DNA from: Parvularcula sp964556115
GTDB taxonomy: Bacteria > Pseudomonadota > Alphaproteobacteria > Caulobacterales > Parvularculaceae
NCBI GenBank assembly: GCA_964556115.1
Contig: CAZKVC010000004.1
Coordinates: 62,001-126,000 of the forward strand
Reading direction: 5' to 3'
Length of the DNA stretch: 64,000 nt
Both the position numbers and the translations under genes were made by a program. Of this stretch, positions 41,288 to 49,683 are shown piece by piece. The stretch's first letter is position 1. Each line of letters opens with the position of its first letter. Under the pieces are notes generated by a model. That model ran no database searches, was not told the DNA's origin, and was given only the letters and a program-made list of their open reading frames with translations.

Positions 41288-43582
41288 GTGCTCGGTAAGG
41301 GCGGACATGGGCCGACGAAGAGGGTGACGGTGGGGCAGCCGTCACCCCTTCTTGCCATCAGAACGGTTCTGATGTTGCTGGCGGCGCTGATCGGCGCTGT
41401 GCTCCTGGGCATGCTTGCTGCGGGACAGGTCGCGGTCAAAACGATCGGCGGCGTGCCGCTCAGCGTCCCCGTGATCTTCGCAATCCTGACCGGAATGGCG
41501 TTCTTTCTCGGCGTCCTGGTCGCCGACCGGCTGGTCGACCTTTACAGGACCCAGCGCCAGCACCTTTCCGGGGCGAGAATGCATGGCAGGCTCGCTGCCC
41601 TTCTCTCCGGGGTCGCGCTCCTGCCGATCGTCATCGCCTTCGGCCTGACGGGCACGCTTCTCGGTACGCTGACGGATGAGTTCTTCGTCGACAGGATCGA
41701 GACCAGCTCATCGGTGGCCCGCAATCTCGCCAACGCCTATGTGGAAAGCGTCGGCCAGCAGATGTATTTCAACGCCGTCTCCGCCGAGCAGGAGCTGCGT
41801 TTCGCGCTGGAGCAAGGGGTATCCCCGGAACGCTCGCCCATTGGCTACCGGAAGTTCCTGACGGGCCTCAGCCTTCTCTATCAGTTCAGTGAGCTGACGC
41901 ATATCGACCCCTCGGGCCGGATCATCGCGCGGACAGAGATCGGCGGGGAGGGGCCCCTGCCGCTTCCCCCGGCTGGACAGCTCCGTCCTCCCGTCGTCTC
42001 GAACGAGCAGACCCCCCGCACCACTTTCGGCTCGGTCGATCCGCAGACGATCAATGCGTATTTCATTGTCATACCGATCGACCAGGCACGGGGCGGCTAC
42101 CTTGTCGGCTACCGCCGGGAGCTGCCACGTATTGCCAATGAGCTGGTGGCGGTGCGTGATTTCCGCGACGAGAACCGGGCGCTTCAGGCCCGTATCCAAG
42201 AGCTTGGACAGGTCGCCACCGTCGGCTTCATCCTGATGTCGATCGTGCTTCTCCTGCTGGCGGCATGGATCGGCCTTCTGGTTTCCAACGCCATCGTCGG
42301 TCCGATCAGGCGTCTTGCGACCGCCGCCGAAAGGGTCAGCTCCGGCGACCTTGATAGCCGCGTCGACATCCGCCGCCGGGACGGCGAGCTTGCGGATCTC
42401 GGGCAGGTCTTCAACGCCATGACCGAGCGTTTGTCCGTTCAGCGCCAGGACCTCATCGAAGCGAACGAGGATGCCGAGGCGCGGCGCCGCTTCATCGAGA
42501 CGATGCTGGGCGTGATCCCGGCTGGTGTCATCAGCGTCACCGGGGAAGGTGAGATCATCCTCGCCAACTCCTCCGCGGGCACATTGTTCGACCAGACGCC
42601 GGAGATGCTGCAGGGTCAGAACATCGGCGCCTTGATTGCTCCGGCCCGCCGGCTTCTCGAAGATGCGAAGGCGAGCGGGAAGGGTTTGCGCAAGAACCTC
42701 GAATGGAACCAGGATCACCGCCTGCGTTCCTTGATCGTGGAGGTCTCGGAGGAAACGGGCCTCGAGGAGGGGCGTTCCGGTTTCGTCGTGACGCTTGAGG
42801 ATATCACCGAACTCGTCACTGCGCAGCGCACCGCGGCCTGGGCCGATGTGGCGCGCCGGATCGCCCATGAGATCAAGAACCCGCTGACCCCGATCCAGCT
42901 TTCAGCGGAGCGCCTCAAGCGGCGTTTCGGCAAGGATCTCGAAGGGCGCGACCGGGAAATCTTCAATCAGTGCACGGAAACGATCGTTCGCAATGTGGGC
43001 GACATCGGCCGCATGGTGACCGAGTTCTCGAGCTTCGCCCGGATGCCGGAGCCGATCATGTCCGAGAACGACCTCCGGGACATCGCAAAAGAAGCACTCT
43101 TTCCCTTCGCCGTGGCTTATCCGGCGCTCACTTTCGTCAGCCAGACGCCCAGCACCGCCGTGCCTGTTCTTTGCGACAATCGCCTCGTCGTGCAGGCGGT
43201 GACGAACCTCATCAAGAACGCCGCGGAATCGATCACCGAGAGTGGGACCGAGAACGGCAAGATCGAGATCGAGGTCACCCGCGAGCGGACAGGAGCGCGC
43301 CTCGAAGTCCGCGACAATGGCCGCGGGCTCCCTGAAAAACTGCGGCACCGGCTGACCGAGCCTTATATGACGACCCGCGAGAAGGGCACCGGGCTGGGCC
43401 TTGCTATCGTCCGCAAGGCGATCGAGGATCACGACGGCAGCTTCGAGATCCGCAACCGGGAAGGCGGCGGCGCCGTTGCCGCACTGTTCCTGCCAAGCTT
43501 GCAATCGACCGGCGATCAGGGAGAAAGAGACCCTTCACCGATGCGTAGACCCGACGGAGTTCCGCAGCTTCATGGCCATTGA
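41288..43582 (+). CDS. ntrY: nitrogen regulation sensor histidine kinase NtrY
   Basis: The 764-residue membrane kinase has transmembrane segments at about residues 22-48, 60-80, 100-130 and 315-340, with a periplasmic region between. A HAMP domain (NAIVGPIRRLATAAERVSSG) and PAS domain (about 400-500) follow. The HisKA phosphorylation site is in RRIAHEIKNPLTPIQLSAER, and the ATPase boxes are NLIKNAAES, DNGRGLP and GTGLGLAIV. It senses an envelope or redox/nitrogen-related signal and phosphorylates NtrX. The GTG at 41288 follows AGGGA; GTGs a little downstream are alternatives. Its stop lies inside the start of ntrX, so they are coupled. Confidence 0.93.
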   Translation: MLGKGGHGPTKRVTVGQPSPLLAIRTVLMLLAALIGAVLLGMLAAGQVAVKTIGGVPLSVPVIFAILTGMAFFLGVLVADRLVDLYRTQRQHLSGARMHGRLAALLSGVALLPIVIAFGLTGTLLGTLTDEFFVDRIETSSSVARNLANAYVESVGQQMYFNAVSAEQELRFALEQGVSPERSPIGYRKFLTGLSLLYQFSELTHIDPSGRIIARTEIGGEGPLPLPPAGQLRPPVVSNEQTPRTTFGSVDPQTINAYFIVIPIDQARGGYLVGYRRELPRIANELVAVRDFRDENRALQARIQELGQVATVGFILMSIVLLLLAAWIGLLVSNAIVGPIRRLATAAERVSSGDLDSRVDIRRRDGELADLGQVFNAMTERLSVQRQDLIEANEDAEARRRFIETMLGVIPAGVISVTGEGEIILANSSAGTLFDQTPEMLQGQNIGALIAPARRLLEDAKASGKGLRKNLEWNQDHRLRSLIVEVSEETGLEEGRSGFVVTLEDITELVTAQRTAAWADVARRIAHEIKNPLTPIQLSAERLKRRFGKDLEGRDREIFNQCTETIVRNVGDIGRMVTEFSSFARMPEPIMSENDLRDIAKEALFPFAVAYPALTFVSQTPSTAVPVLCDNRLVVQAVTNLIKNAAESITESGTENGKIEIEVTRERTGARLEVRDNGRGLPEKLRHRLTEPYMTTREKGTGLGLAIVRKAIEDHDGSFEIRNREGGGAVAALFLPSLQSTGDQGERDPSPMRRPDGVPQLHGH

Positions 43583-44972
43583 TGTCCTCATCGTCGACGA
43601 CGAGCCCGATATCCGCGAGCTGATCGCGGGTATCTTCGAGGACGAGGGCTTCGTTCCGCACATGGCGGCCAATAGCGACCAGGCGTTCGAGCAGGTCTCG
43701 CAACATCCGCCGGCGCTGGTCATTCTCGATATCTGGCTTCAAGGCTCGCGCCTCGATGGCCTTGGTGTGCTCGATGAGCTGAGGAGCCTTCATCCCTCGC
43801 TGCCGATCGTCATCATCTCCGGTCACGGGACCATCGAGACCGCGATCGCGGCAATCAAGAAGGGGGCCTACGACTTCCTCGAGAAGCCGCTTTCGGCGGA
43901 CCGCCTGATCATCACGGCGAACCGGGCGCTGGAACGCGCACACCTTCAGCGCGAGAACGAAAGCCTGAAGGCCAAGAGCCGCGAGCTCTCTCTGATCGGC
44001 AAGAGCGCGGCCATGGCGCAGCTTCGCAATTCGATCGAACGGGTCGCCCATGCGCGCAGCCGGGTCCTGATCGAAGGGCCGGTCGGCTCCGGACGGGAGC
44101 TGGTGGCCCGCACGATCCACGCCCAGTCCGACCGCGCGGACCGCCCGCTGGTGGTGGTTGCTGCCGCAGCTATCGAAGCGGACAAGATGGAAGAGGCGCT
44201 CTTCGGGATCGAGGGCGAAGAGGGGCGGCCGCGCTCGATCGGCCTTCTCGAGCAGGCGCATGGCGGAACGCTCCTCTTTCAGGAAGTCGGCGACATGCCG
44301 CTGGAAACCCAAGGGAAGATCCTCCGGGTGCTGGTGGATCAGCGCTTCAGGCGGGTCGGCGGCACGGTGCCCGTCCATGTGGATGTGCGGATCATCTCGA
44401 CGACTTCGGAAGATCTTCTCGAAGCCTCCGAGACCGGCGGCTTCAGGAAGGATCTCTTCCACCGCCTTTCTGTCGTTCACATCAAGACGCCTTCGCTCGG
44501 TTCGAGGCGCGAGGATATTCCGGACCTGGCATCCTTCTTCCTCATCCAGCTCACGGACGGTCGACCGGGCAAGCAGCCTCGCCTTGGCGATGACGCGATG
44601 GCGGCCCTTCAGGCCTATAACTGGCCCGGGAATGTCCGTCAGCTGAGGAATGTTCTCGAGCGGACCCTGATCATGGCGGGCAAGCTCGAAGGGCAGGAGA
44701 TCCGGGTCGAACATCTCCCTGATGACGTCGTGGGCGCGGGTCCCGCCCTGCCTGCGGGGCCGGAGATGGAGCAGATCATCGCCCTGCCGCTGCGGGAAGC
44801 GCGGGAGCGGTTCGAGCGAGAATACCTGCTCGCGCAGATCGGCCGGTTCGGAGGAAATATCTCCCGAACCGCAGGGTTTGTCGGCATGGAGCGTTCAGCG
44901 CTTCATCGGAAACTCAAGGCTCTTGGTATCGGCGCGAAGGACACCAAGGAGCGGATTGGTTCCGCTCCCTGA
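43572..44972 (+). CDS. ntrX: response regulator NtrX with degenerate AAA+ domain
   Basis: The 466-residue regulator has an intact receiver domain (acidic D9/D10, phospho-acceptor D53, conserved K105), a central NtrC-like AAA+ region and a C-terminal Fis-type HTH (GGNISRTAGFVGMERSALHR). The AAA+ motifs are eroded: Walker A reads GPVGSGRE, with Arg instead of Lys at 175; Walker B reads LLFQEVGD, with Gln at 237 where Asp is usual; the sigma-54 contact loop GAFTGA is absent after ALFGIEG. From family knowledge, several alphaproteobacterial NtrX proteins lack GAFTGA and act without sigma-54; ATPase loss here would go further. The ATG at 43572 overlaps the ntrY end. Confidence 0.93.
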   Translation: MAIDVLIVDDEPDIRELIAGIFEDEGFVPHMAANSDQAFEQVSQHPPALVILDIWLQGSRLDGLGVLDELRSLHPSLPIVIISGHGTIETAIAAIKKGAYDFLEKPLSADRLIITANRALERAHLQRENESLKAKSRELSLIGKSAAMAQLRNSIERVAHARSRVLIEGPVGSGRELVARTIHAQSDRADRPLVVVAAAAIEADKMEEALFGIEGEEGRPRSIGLLEQAHGGTLLFQEVGDMPLETQGKILRVLVDQRFRRVGGTVPVHVDVRIISTTSEDLLEASETGGFRKDLFHRLSVVHIKTPSLGSRREDIPDLASFFLIQLTDGRPGKQPRLGDDAMAALQAYNWPGNVRQLRNVLERTLIMAGKLEGQEIRVEHLPDDVVGAGPALPAGPEMEQIIALPLREARERFEREYLLAQIGRFGGNISRTAGFVGMERSALHRKLKALGIGAKDTKERIGSAP

Positions 44973-44980
44973 CGAAAGCC

Positions 44981-45691
44981 TCAGGCGAAGAGCTTTTCGA
45001 GGAAATGATCGTGCACGTGGTAGGCGCGGTCCTTCGCGAAGGCGTTGTATTTCAGACCCATATCCGGCTGGTTGGCGCCTTCGTTGGTGAAAGCGTGGGC
45101 GACACCGCCGAAGGTGTAGAGCTGCCAGTCAGCGCCGCGCTCCGTCATTTCCTCCCCGAAGGCCTTGAGGTCATCGGGCCCGGCCATCGGGTCGTCGAAG
45201 CCTTGGAAGGCGATGACCTTCGGCGTGATCTTGCCTTCGCCCGGCTTGCCGGGTTTGCCCAGTATGGCGTGGAAGGCGCCGACGCCCTGCACCGGCGCGT
45301 TGGCGCGCGCGAGATCAAGGACGCAAAGGCCGCCGAAACAGAAGCCGGCCGCGGCGATGCGGCTCTCATCAACTTCGCTTTGCTGGGCGAAGGCCGTGAG
45401 GGAAGCGCGAAGCCGGTCCTGTAGCCGCTCGCGGTCTTCGACCAGCGGCGTCATCAGTTTCTCATTCTCTTCGTTCGATTGTCCGCGCACGCCCTTCCCG
45501 TAGACATCTCCTGCCATGGCGACATAGCCGTTCTTCGCCAAGCGCTCGGCATAGGTCTCTTCATGCTCGGCCCGTCCGGCCCAGGCGTGACAGACAAGGA
45601 CGCTGCCTTTCGGGCTCCGGGCGGGGAGGAAGAGTTTCCCCTCGAAAGTCTGATCGTCGGTCGTCCATTCCACGAGGCGGGTTTCGGTCAT
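44981..45691 (-). CDS. dienelactone hydrolase family protein
   Basis: The 236-residue alpha/beta-hydrolase has the dienelactone-hydrolase nucleophile Cys in AAGFCFGGLCVLDLA and a late catalytic His in FGGVAHAFTNEG. The N-terminal VLVCHAWAGRAEHEETYAER is the usual oxyanion region. Such enzymes cleave cyclic esters or act as general thiol esterases; the substrate here is unknown. No signal peptide is seen. The start at 45691 (MTETRLVEW) is chosen because the longer open frame is antisense to the prepilin peptidase. It lies 20 bases downstream of the prepilin peptidase gene on the same strand and converges with ntrX. Confidence 0.88.
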   Translation of the reverse strand: MTETRLVEWTTDDQTFEGKLFLPARSPKGSVLVCHAWAGRAEHEETYAERLAKNGYVAMAGDVYGKGVRGQSNEENEKLMTPLVEDRERLQDRLRASLTAFAQQSEVDESRIAAAGFCFGGLCVLDLARANAPVQGVGAFHAILGKPGKPGEGKITPKVIAFQGFDDPMAGPDDLKAFGEEMTERGADWQLYTFGGVAHAFTNEGANQPDMGLKYNAFAKDRAYHVHDHFLEKLFA

Positions 45692-45711
45692 GGGTTTTCC
45701 TTTCCAGTCTT

Positions 45712-46509
45712 CTATCGTCCGATAAGGGCGGTTCCCCCGGCGAGATAGATTCCGGCAATGCTTGCGGCGAGGTAGGGGCCAAAACGAATGGCAGCGGTCA
45801 TCGCGGCGGGCCGCTGCCCGAGAAGCATCATCACGCCAGCGGCGGCAAGTCCGGCGAGGCTGCTGGCGAGCAGGATCAGCGGCAGGGCATAGGCGCCGCA
45901 CCACGCGCCGCCCGCCGCGATGAGCTTCACGTCTCCGCCGCCAAGGCCTTCCCGGCCGCGCCAGGCCCGGTAGCCGAAGGCAAGAAGGAAGGCACCGCCG
46001 CCGCCGATCACGGCGCCAAGGACGCTCTCGATGGCTGGAGGGGCTGCGGTCAGGAAACTCGAAAAAAGCCCGACCCCGATGAGGGGGAGGGTGAGCCGAT
46101 CAGGCAGGTAGCCGGTTTCGAGGTCGATGAAGGCGAGCGCGAGGAGGCTGAAGACCAGCCAGGCGCCGAAGAGGGCTTCAAGGGTCAGCCCGAAACGAAG
46201 GACAACCGCGCAGCCGAGAACCGTACCGAGCAGCTCGACGGCCAGATGCCGCCAGCCGATCGCCTCACCGCAGGCCGCGCAACGGCCGCGGGTTCTCAGG
46301 AAACTTACGATTGGAATCAGTTCCGATGGCCGAAGGGTCCGGCCGCAGCCCTCGCACTGGGATCGGGGGCCAGTCAGACCTTTCGGTCCCCGCGCATCGA
46401 CGAGACCCCAGCTTCGCGGGCCTCGGCTGATGATGACATTCACGAAGCTGGCAAGGACCCCGCCGAGAAGAGCGCCAAGGAAAGCAGGGAGGAGCGTCGT
46501 GGTCATCAC
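45712..46509 (-). CDS. prepilin peptidase / N-methyltransferase (GspO/PilD type)
   Basis: The 265-residue inner-membrane aspartic protease cleaves and N-methylates type II pseudopilins such as GspG-K encoded nearby. It has an N-terminal membrane segment, paired cysteine motifs (CEGCGRTLRPSELIP and CAACGEAIGWRHLAVE) and the two catalytic Asp regions, FIDLETGYLPDRLTLP and GLGGGDVKLIAAGGAWCG. Both methylase cysteine pairs are kept. It diverges from the large lipoprotein gene, with the Pho box in the 209-bp gap. The GTG at 46509 is eight bases after AGGAG; the next codon, ATG at 46506, is an equal alternative. Confidence 0.93.
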   Translation of the reverse strand: MMTTTLLPAFLGALLGGVLASFVNVIISRGPRSWGLVDARGPKGLTGPRSQCEGCGRTLRPSELIPIVSFLRTRGRCAACGEAIGWRHLAVELLGTVLGCAVVLRFGLTLEALFGAWLVFSLLALAFIDLETGYLPDRLTLPLIGVGLFSSFLTAAPPAIESVLGAVIGGGGAFLLAFGYRAWRGREGLGGGDVKLIAAGGAWCGAYALPLILLASSLAGLAAAGVMMLLGQRPAAMTAAIRFGPYLAASIAGIYLAGGTALIGR

Positions 46510-46600
46510 CAGGCTTTCTCCTGTGCGCCGGGCTCGCGGGCAAGGTTCGAATTGTTCGAAGCTGTGGCGCTCCGGGCACGTTTCATCGGCCCCATTGCGA

Positions 46601-46656
46601 GCGTCACAAGACTCTCAGCGAACTGTCATCCGCATGTCACGAGTCGGACCTATTCC
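46601..46656 (+). promoter_or_regulatory. PhoB-type promoter (four Pho-box 7-mers and -10)
   Basis: Four 7-mers sit at exact 11-bp intervals: GCGTCAC (46601), CTCTCAG (46612), CTGTCAT (46623) and ATGTCAC (46634). The consensus Pho-box half site is CTGTCAT with 4-bp spacers. TATTCC (46651-46656) begins 10 bases after the last 7-mer; the E. coli pstS promoter has the same 10-base distance between its last CTGTCAC and TATTTT. There is no separate -35 box, as expected for PhoB promoters. The start codon of the lipoprotein gene lies 62 bases downstream. The prepilin peptidase gene diverges on the other side. Confidence 0.75.
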
Positions 46657-46718
46657 GCCGATCCATGGCGCACAGGGCGCGAGCATTGTCGAAACCATTG
46701 CCTTTTTGGGGGCTCCTT

Positions 46719-49601
46719 ATGACTCTGAAACAAACCATCCGTTCCGGTCTTTTCATGGGAGCCGCAGCCGTGGCGCTCGCCGCCTGCGACAGCGGCGGGT
46801 CGATCGAAAGCACCGGCGTCGTTGCGCCGATCACCGTCAATCCGGGCAGCGGTGGTCAGAACCCTAGCGTCGGCGCTGACGGCGTCGTCGACTTCACGAC
46901 CACCGGCTGCCCCGCAGGCGCTCCGGAAGGCACGATCACTTCGGGCGGCGTCGACATCACCGCCTGTATCATTCCGACCACCGATGTGCTGACCAGCGAC
47001 CTCACGCTGACCGCAGGCAATGCCTACGGCATCTCCGGCACGCTCTTCGTCGGTGACAACCTGATCGACGACGCTGCCGGCGCTACCGCGACCCTGACCG
47101 TCGAGCCCGGCGTCGTCGTCTTCGGCGCTTCGGGTGAAGACGCCATCGTCATCAACCCCGGCTCGCAGATCGACGCACGCGGCACCCGCTTCGACCCGAT
47201 CGTCTTCACCTCCGCTTCGGACCTCGCCGATGCCGACCAGGACGGCACCGACCGCAGTGCCATGGCCGCGGCTTCCGATGGCCTCGTGAACGGTTCGGCT
47301 TCAGCCCGCGGCGAGTGGGGCGGCATCGTCATCAACGGCCGCGCACCGATCAATGACTGCGAAGCTGCTGTTCTGGGCACCGTGGACTGCATCAAGCAGG
47401 GCGAAGGCGGCTCGGGCAGTTTCGGCGGCCTCGACGCCACCGAAAACAGCGGCACCATGGAATATGTCCGCATCCAGTATCCGGGCTTCCTTTTCAACGC
47501 CGAAGACGAGCTGAACGGCCTGGCACTGCAAGCCGTCGGTTCCGGAACCACCCTGTCCTACATTCACATCCACAACTCCGCTGACGACGCCATCGAGTTC
47601 TTCGGCGGCTCGGTGGATGCCGACCACATCGTGACCACTGGCGCTGGCGACGACTCGGTGGATTGGACCGACGGCTGGAACGGCAGCATCCAGTTCGGCG
47701 TCGTTGTCCAGACCGAAACCCTCTCCTCCGACCCGCGCGGCTTCGAAGGCGACTCCAACGGCGAGTTCCCGAACCGCGACCCGCGTTCGAACCCGATCCT
47801 CGCCAACTTCACCCTGGTCAGCTCCGGCATCGACACCGGCGACGACGGCATCAAGATCCGCCGCGGCACCGACGGCATCTACGCCAACATCATCGTCTCG
47901 AACTTCGACGGCAACAGCGTCGACTACGACAAGGGTGAGCCCCCTGCCACGCCTTCGGCCGTCGATCCCCAGCTCTTCTCGATCTATGTCGCCGGTTCCG
48001 ACGCTACCGCGGTCGACAGCGACGCGACCCCGCTCTTCGACGCCGCCGGCAACAACAATGTCCGCGGTTCGGCCACGCTCTCCAGCGTCTTCTCGATCAA
48101 CGAAACCCGTGCGGTTCAAGCCTATGATCTCGCCGATGACGACGAAGACCAGCCGCGCCTGCCCGACGACAACATCGTCGAAGTTGCCTATATCGGTGCC
48201 TTCGAAGAGTCGGTGCAGAACTATGAAGACAGCTGGCTCTTCGACTGGGCCCTGGAGATCCCGCAATTCTCCGGCCAGACGATTGCCAACCAGTGCCCGG
48301 CTGGCACTTTCGTCTCAACCAACACCAACGCTTCGCAGGTCGACAGCAGCCGGGTCAGCGGTCAGGTCAACAATGTCTGCACGCTGCCGCGGGTCATCGA
48401 GGGCGACCTCTTCCTGCCCGCCGGCAATGTCTATGAGCTGAACGGATCGGTCTTCGTCGGCGACGATGCCGGCGCCGATCCGGCCAACCCGATCGCCGGT
48501 GCCGATACCGCGACCCTGACCATCGCACCGGGCGTCACCCTTTTCGGCCTCAACGGCGAAGACGCCCTGGTCGTCAGCCGCGGCAGCCGCATCGTTGTCA
48601 ACGGCACCTCCTCGAGCCCGGTCGTCATGACCTCGCGCCAGGACGTGACCGGCGGTTCGGTGGCTTCGGGTCAATGGGGCGGCCTGGTCATCAACGGCCG
48701 TGCACCGATCAACGACTGTGAAGCGGCCGTCCTCGGCACTGTCGACTGCCAGAAAGACGGCGAAGGCGGCTCTGGCCTCTTCGGCGGTCAGACGGCGGAC
48801 GACGACAGCGGCATTCTGAACTACCTCCGTGTTCAGTATGCGGGCTTCCTGTTCGGCTCGAACGATGAGCTGAACGGTATCGCCTTCCAGGGTGTCGGTT
48901 CGGGTACGGAAGTCGATTACATCCAGGTTCACGAGAACAAGGACGATGGTATCGAGTTCTTCGGCGGCACGGTGAATGTCAGCCACGCCATCGTCACCTC
49001 GGCCGGCGACGATGCTTTCGACTGGACCGATGGCTGGACCGGTTCCGCCCAATACGTCATCCTGGTCCACGAGCCTGGCGAGAGCACCGATCCGCGGGTC
49101 ATCGAAGCCGACAACAATGGCGACTTCCCGAACCGTGAGCCGCGTTCGAACCCGACCATCGCCAACCTGACCCTGATCGACCGCTCCGGTTCGGGTGATC
49201 CGGAAGATGGTGCGAAGCTCCGCCGCGGTACCGGCGGCGACTTCTACAACGCCATCCTGAAGGGCGACGACAATGGGGACGGCATCGACTTCGATGACAG
49301 CACGCCGTCCGCCACGGTCACGCCGACCTTCTTCTCCAGCTACGTCGCGGACTTCGCAACGAACGTCGCGGCTCCGGCTTCGATCTTCAGTGCCGCGAAT
49401 GGCAATGAGGACGCCGCGGCCGAGGACTGCAACTTCACTCTCGCCACCGGCGCGACTGAAGCTCTGGTCCGTTGCCCGACCGCCGACTCGGTGACCCCGG
49501 CAACCCTTCCTGCCGGTCTCGATGCCGCGGGTTCGGGTTTCATCGGCGCCGTCGAAGACGCGTCTGACACCTGGTACCTCGGTTGGACCATCGCTCTTTA
49601 A
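46719..49601 (+). CDS. large lipoprotein with tandem-duplicated beta-helix-like domain
   Basis: The 960-residue product has a lipoprotein signal (MTLKQTIRSGLFMGAAAVAL, lipobox LAAC) and then two homologous halves (residues about 63-523 and 524-960). Each half carries the same landmarks in order: a CPAG start, a TLFVGD/SVFVGD strand, EPGVVVFG/APGVTLFG, WGG-x-VINGRAPINDCEAAV, GTVDC, an RIQYPGFLF/RVQYAGFLF block, DDAIEFFGGSVD/DDGIEFFGGTVN, and AGDD-x2-DWTDGW. Repeated short strands and many Asp/Gly/Asn residues suggest a right-handed beta-helix with Ca2+ sites. Paired cysteines may form disulfides. It follows a Pho-box promoter and precedes a TBDR and the T2SS, so a surface-exposed, phosphate-starvation role is inferred. 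Molecular function is unknown. Confidence 0.8.
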   Translation: MTLKQTIRSGLFMGAAAVALAACDSGGSIESTGVVAPITVNPGSGGQNPSVGADGVVDFTTTGCPAGAPEGTITSGGVDITACIIPTTDVLTSDLTLTAGNAYGISGTLFVGDNLIDDAAGATATLTVEPGVVVFGASGEDAIVINPGSQIDARGTRFDPIVFTSASDLADADQDGTDRSAMAAASDGLVNGSASARGEWGGIVINGRAPINDCEAAVLGTVDCIKQGEGGSGSFGGLDATENSGTMEYVRIQYPGFLFNAEDELNGLALQAVGSGTTLSYIHIHNSADDAIEFFGGSVDADHIVTTGAGDDSVDWTDGWNGSIQFGVVVQTETLSSDPRGFEGDSNGEFPNRDPRSNPILANFTLVSSGIDTGDDGIKIRRGTDGIYANIIVSNFDGNSVDYDKGEPPATPSAVDPQLFSIYVAGSDATAVDSDATPLFDAAGNNNVRGSATLSSVFSINETRAVQAYDLADDDEDQPRLPDDNIVEVAYIGAFEESVQNYEDSWLFDWALEIPQFSGQTIANQCPAGTFVSTNTNASQVDSSRVSGQVNNVCTLPRVIEGDLFLPAGNVYELNGSVFVGDDAGADPANPIAGADTATLTIAPGVTLFGLNGEDALVVSRGSRIVVNGTSSSPVVMTSRQDVTGGSVASGQWGGLVINGRAPINDCEAAVLGTVDCQKDGEGGSGLFGGQTADDDSGILNYLRVQYAGFLFGSNDELNGIAFQGVGSGTEVDYIQVHENKDDGIEFFGGTVNVSHAIVTSAGDDAFDWTDGWTGSAQYVILVHEPGESTDPRVIEADNNGDFPNREPRSNPTIANLTLIDRSGSGDPEDGAKLRRGTGGDFYNAILKGDDNGDGIDFDDSTPSATVTPTFFSSYVADFATNVAAPASIFSAANGNEDAAAEDCNFTLATGATEALVRCPTADSVTPATLPAGLDAAGSGFIGAVEDASDTWYLGWTIAL
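46905..48287 (+). repeat. first copy of internal protein/DNA duplication
   Basis: This segment encodes the first of two related domains of about 440-460 residues in the large lipoprotein. Similarity to the second copy is evident in DNA as well as protein, most strongly around 47320-47415 (the NGRAPINDCEAAV region). It is about 20 residues longer than the second copy and carries an extra acidic stretch near its end (DDEDQPRLPDD). Confidence 0.75.
48288..49601 (+). repeat. second copy of internal protein/DNA duplication
   Basis: This is the second domain of the large lipoprotein, opening with QCPAGTF and ending with WYLGWTIAL at the C-terminus. The best match to copy one is around 48680-48775. 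The copies have diverged considerably outside the shared landmark motifs, so the duplication is not recent. Confidence 0.75.
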
Positions 49602-49615
49602 GGGAGCTCCTGATG

Positions 49616-49646
49616 ACCGGAGGCCCGTCCCTAGGCCTCCGGTTTT
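49616..49646 (+). terminator. Rho-independent terminator/attenuator between lipoprotein and TBDR genes
   Basis: A 10-bp perfect stem ACCGGAGGCC / GGCCTCCGGT with an 8-base loop is followed by TTTT (49643-49646). It lies 15 bases after the lipoprotein stop and 38 bases before the TBDR start. If both genes share the Pho-box promoter, partial read-through here would set a high lipoprotein-to-receptor ratio. Confidence 0.75.
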
Positions 49647-49683
49647 CGTCCTTTTGGCAGGATCCTCGCGAGGAGAGGTTGAG

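Noticed and set aside
46127..46867. Plus-strand frame over the prepilin peptidase and Pho-box region
   Set aside because: Arg/Ser/Pro-rich product without motifs. It crosses the control region and the real lipoprotein start, and the minus strand has both catalytic Asp blocks.
47301..48266. Antisense frame rich in Val/Asp inside the duplicated lipoprotein gene
   Set aside because: Produced by the repetitive GC-rich codons on the plus strand; no start signal or family features.
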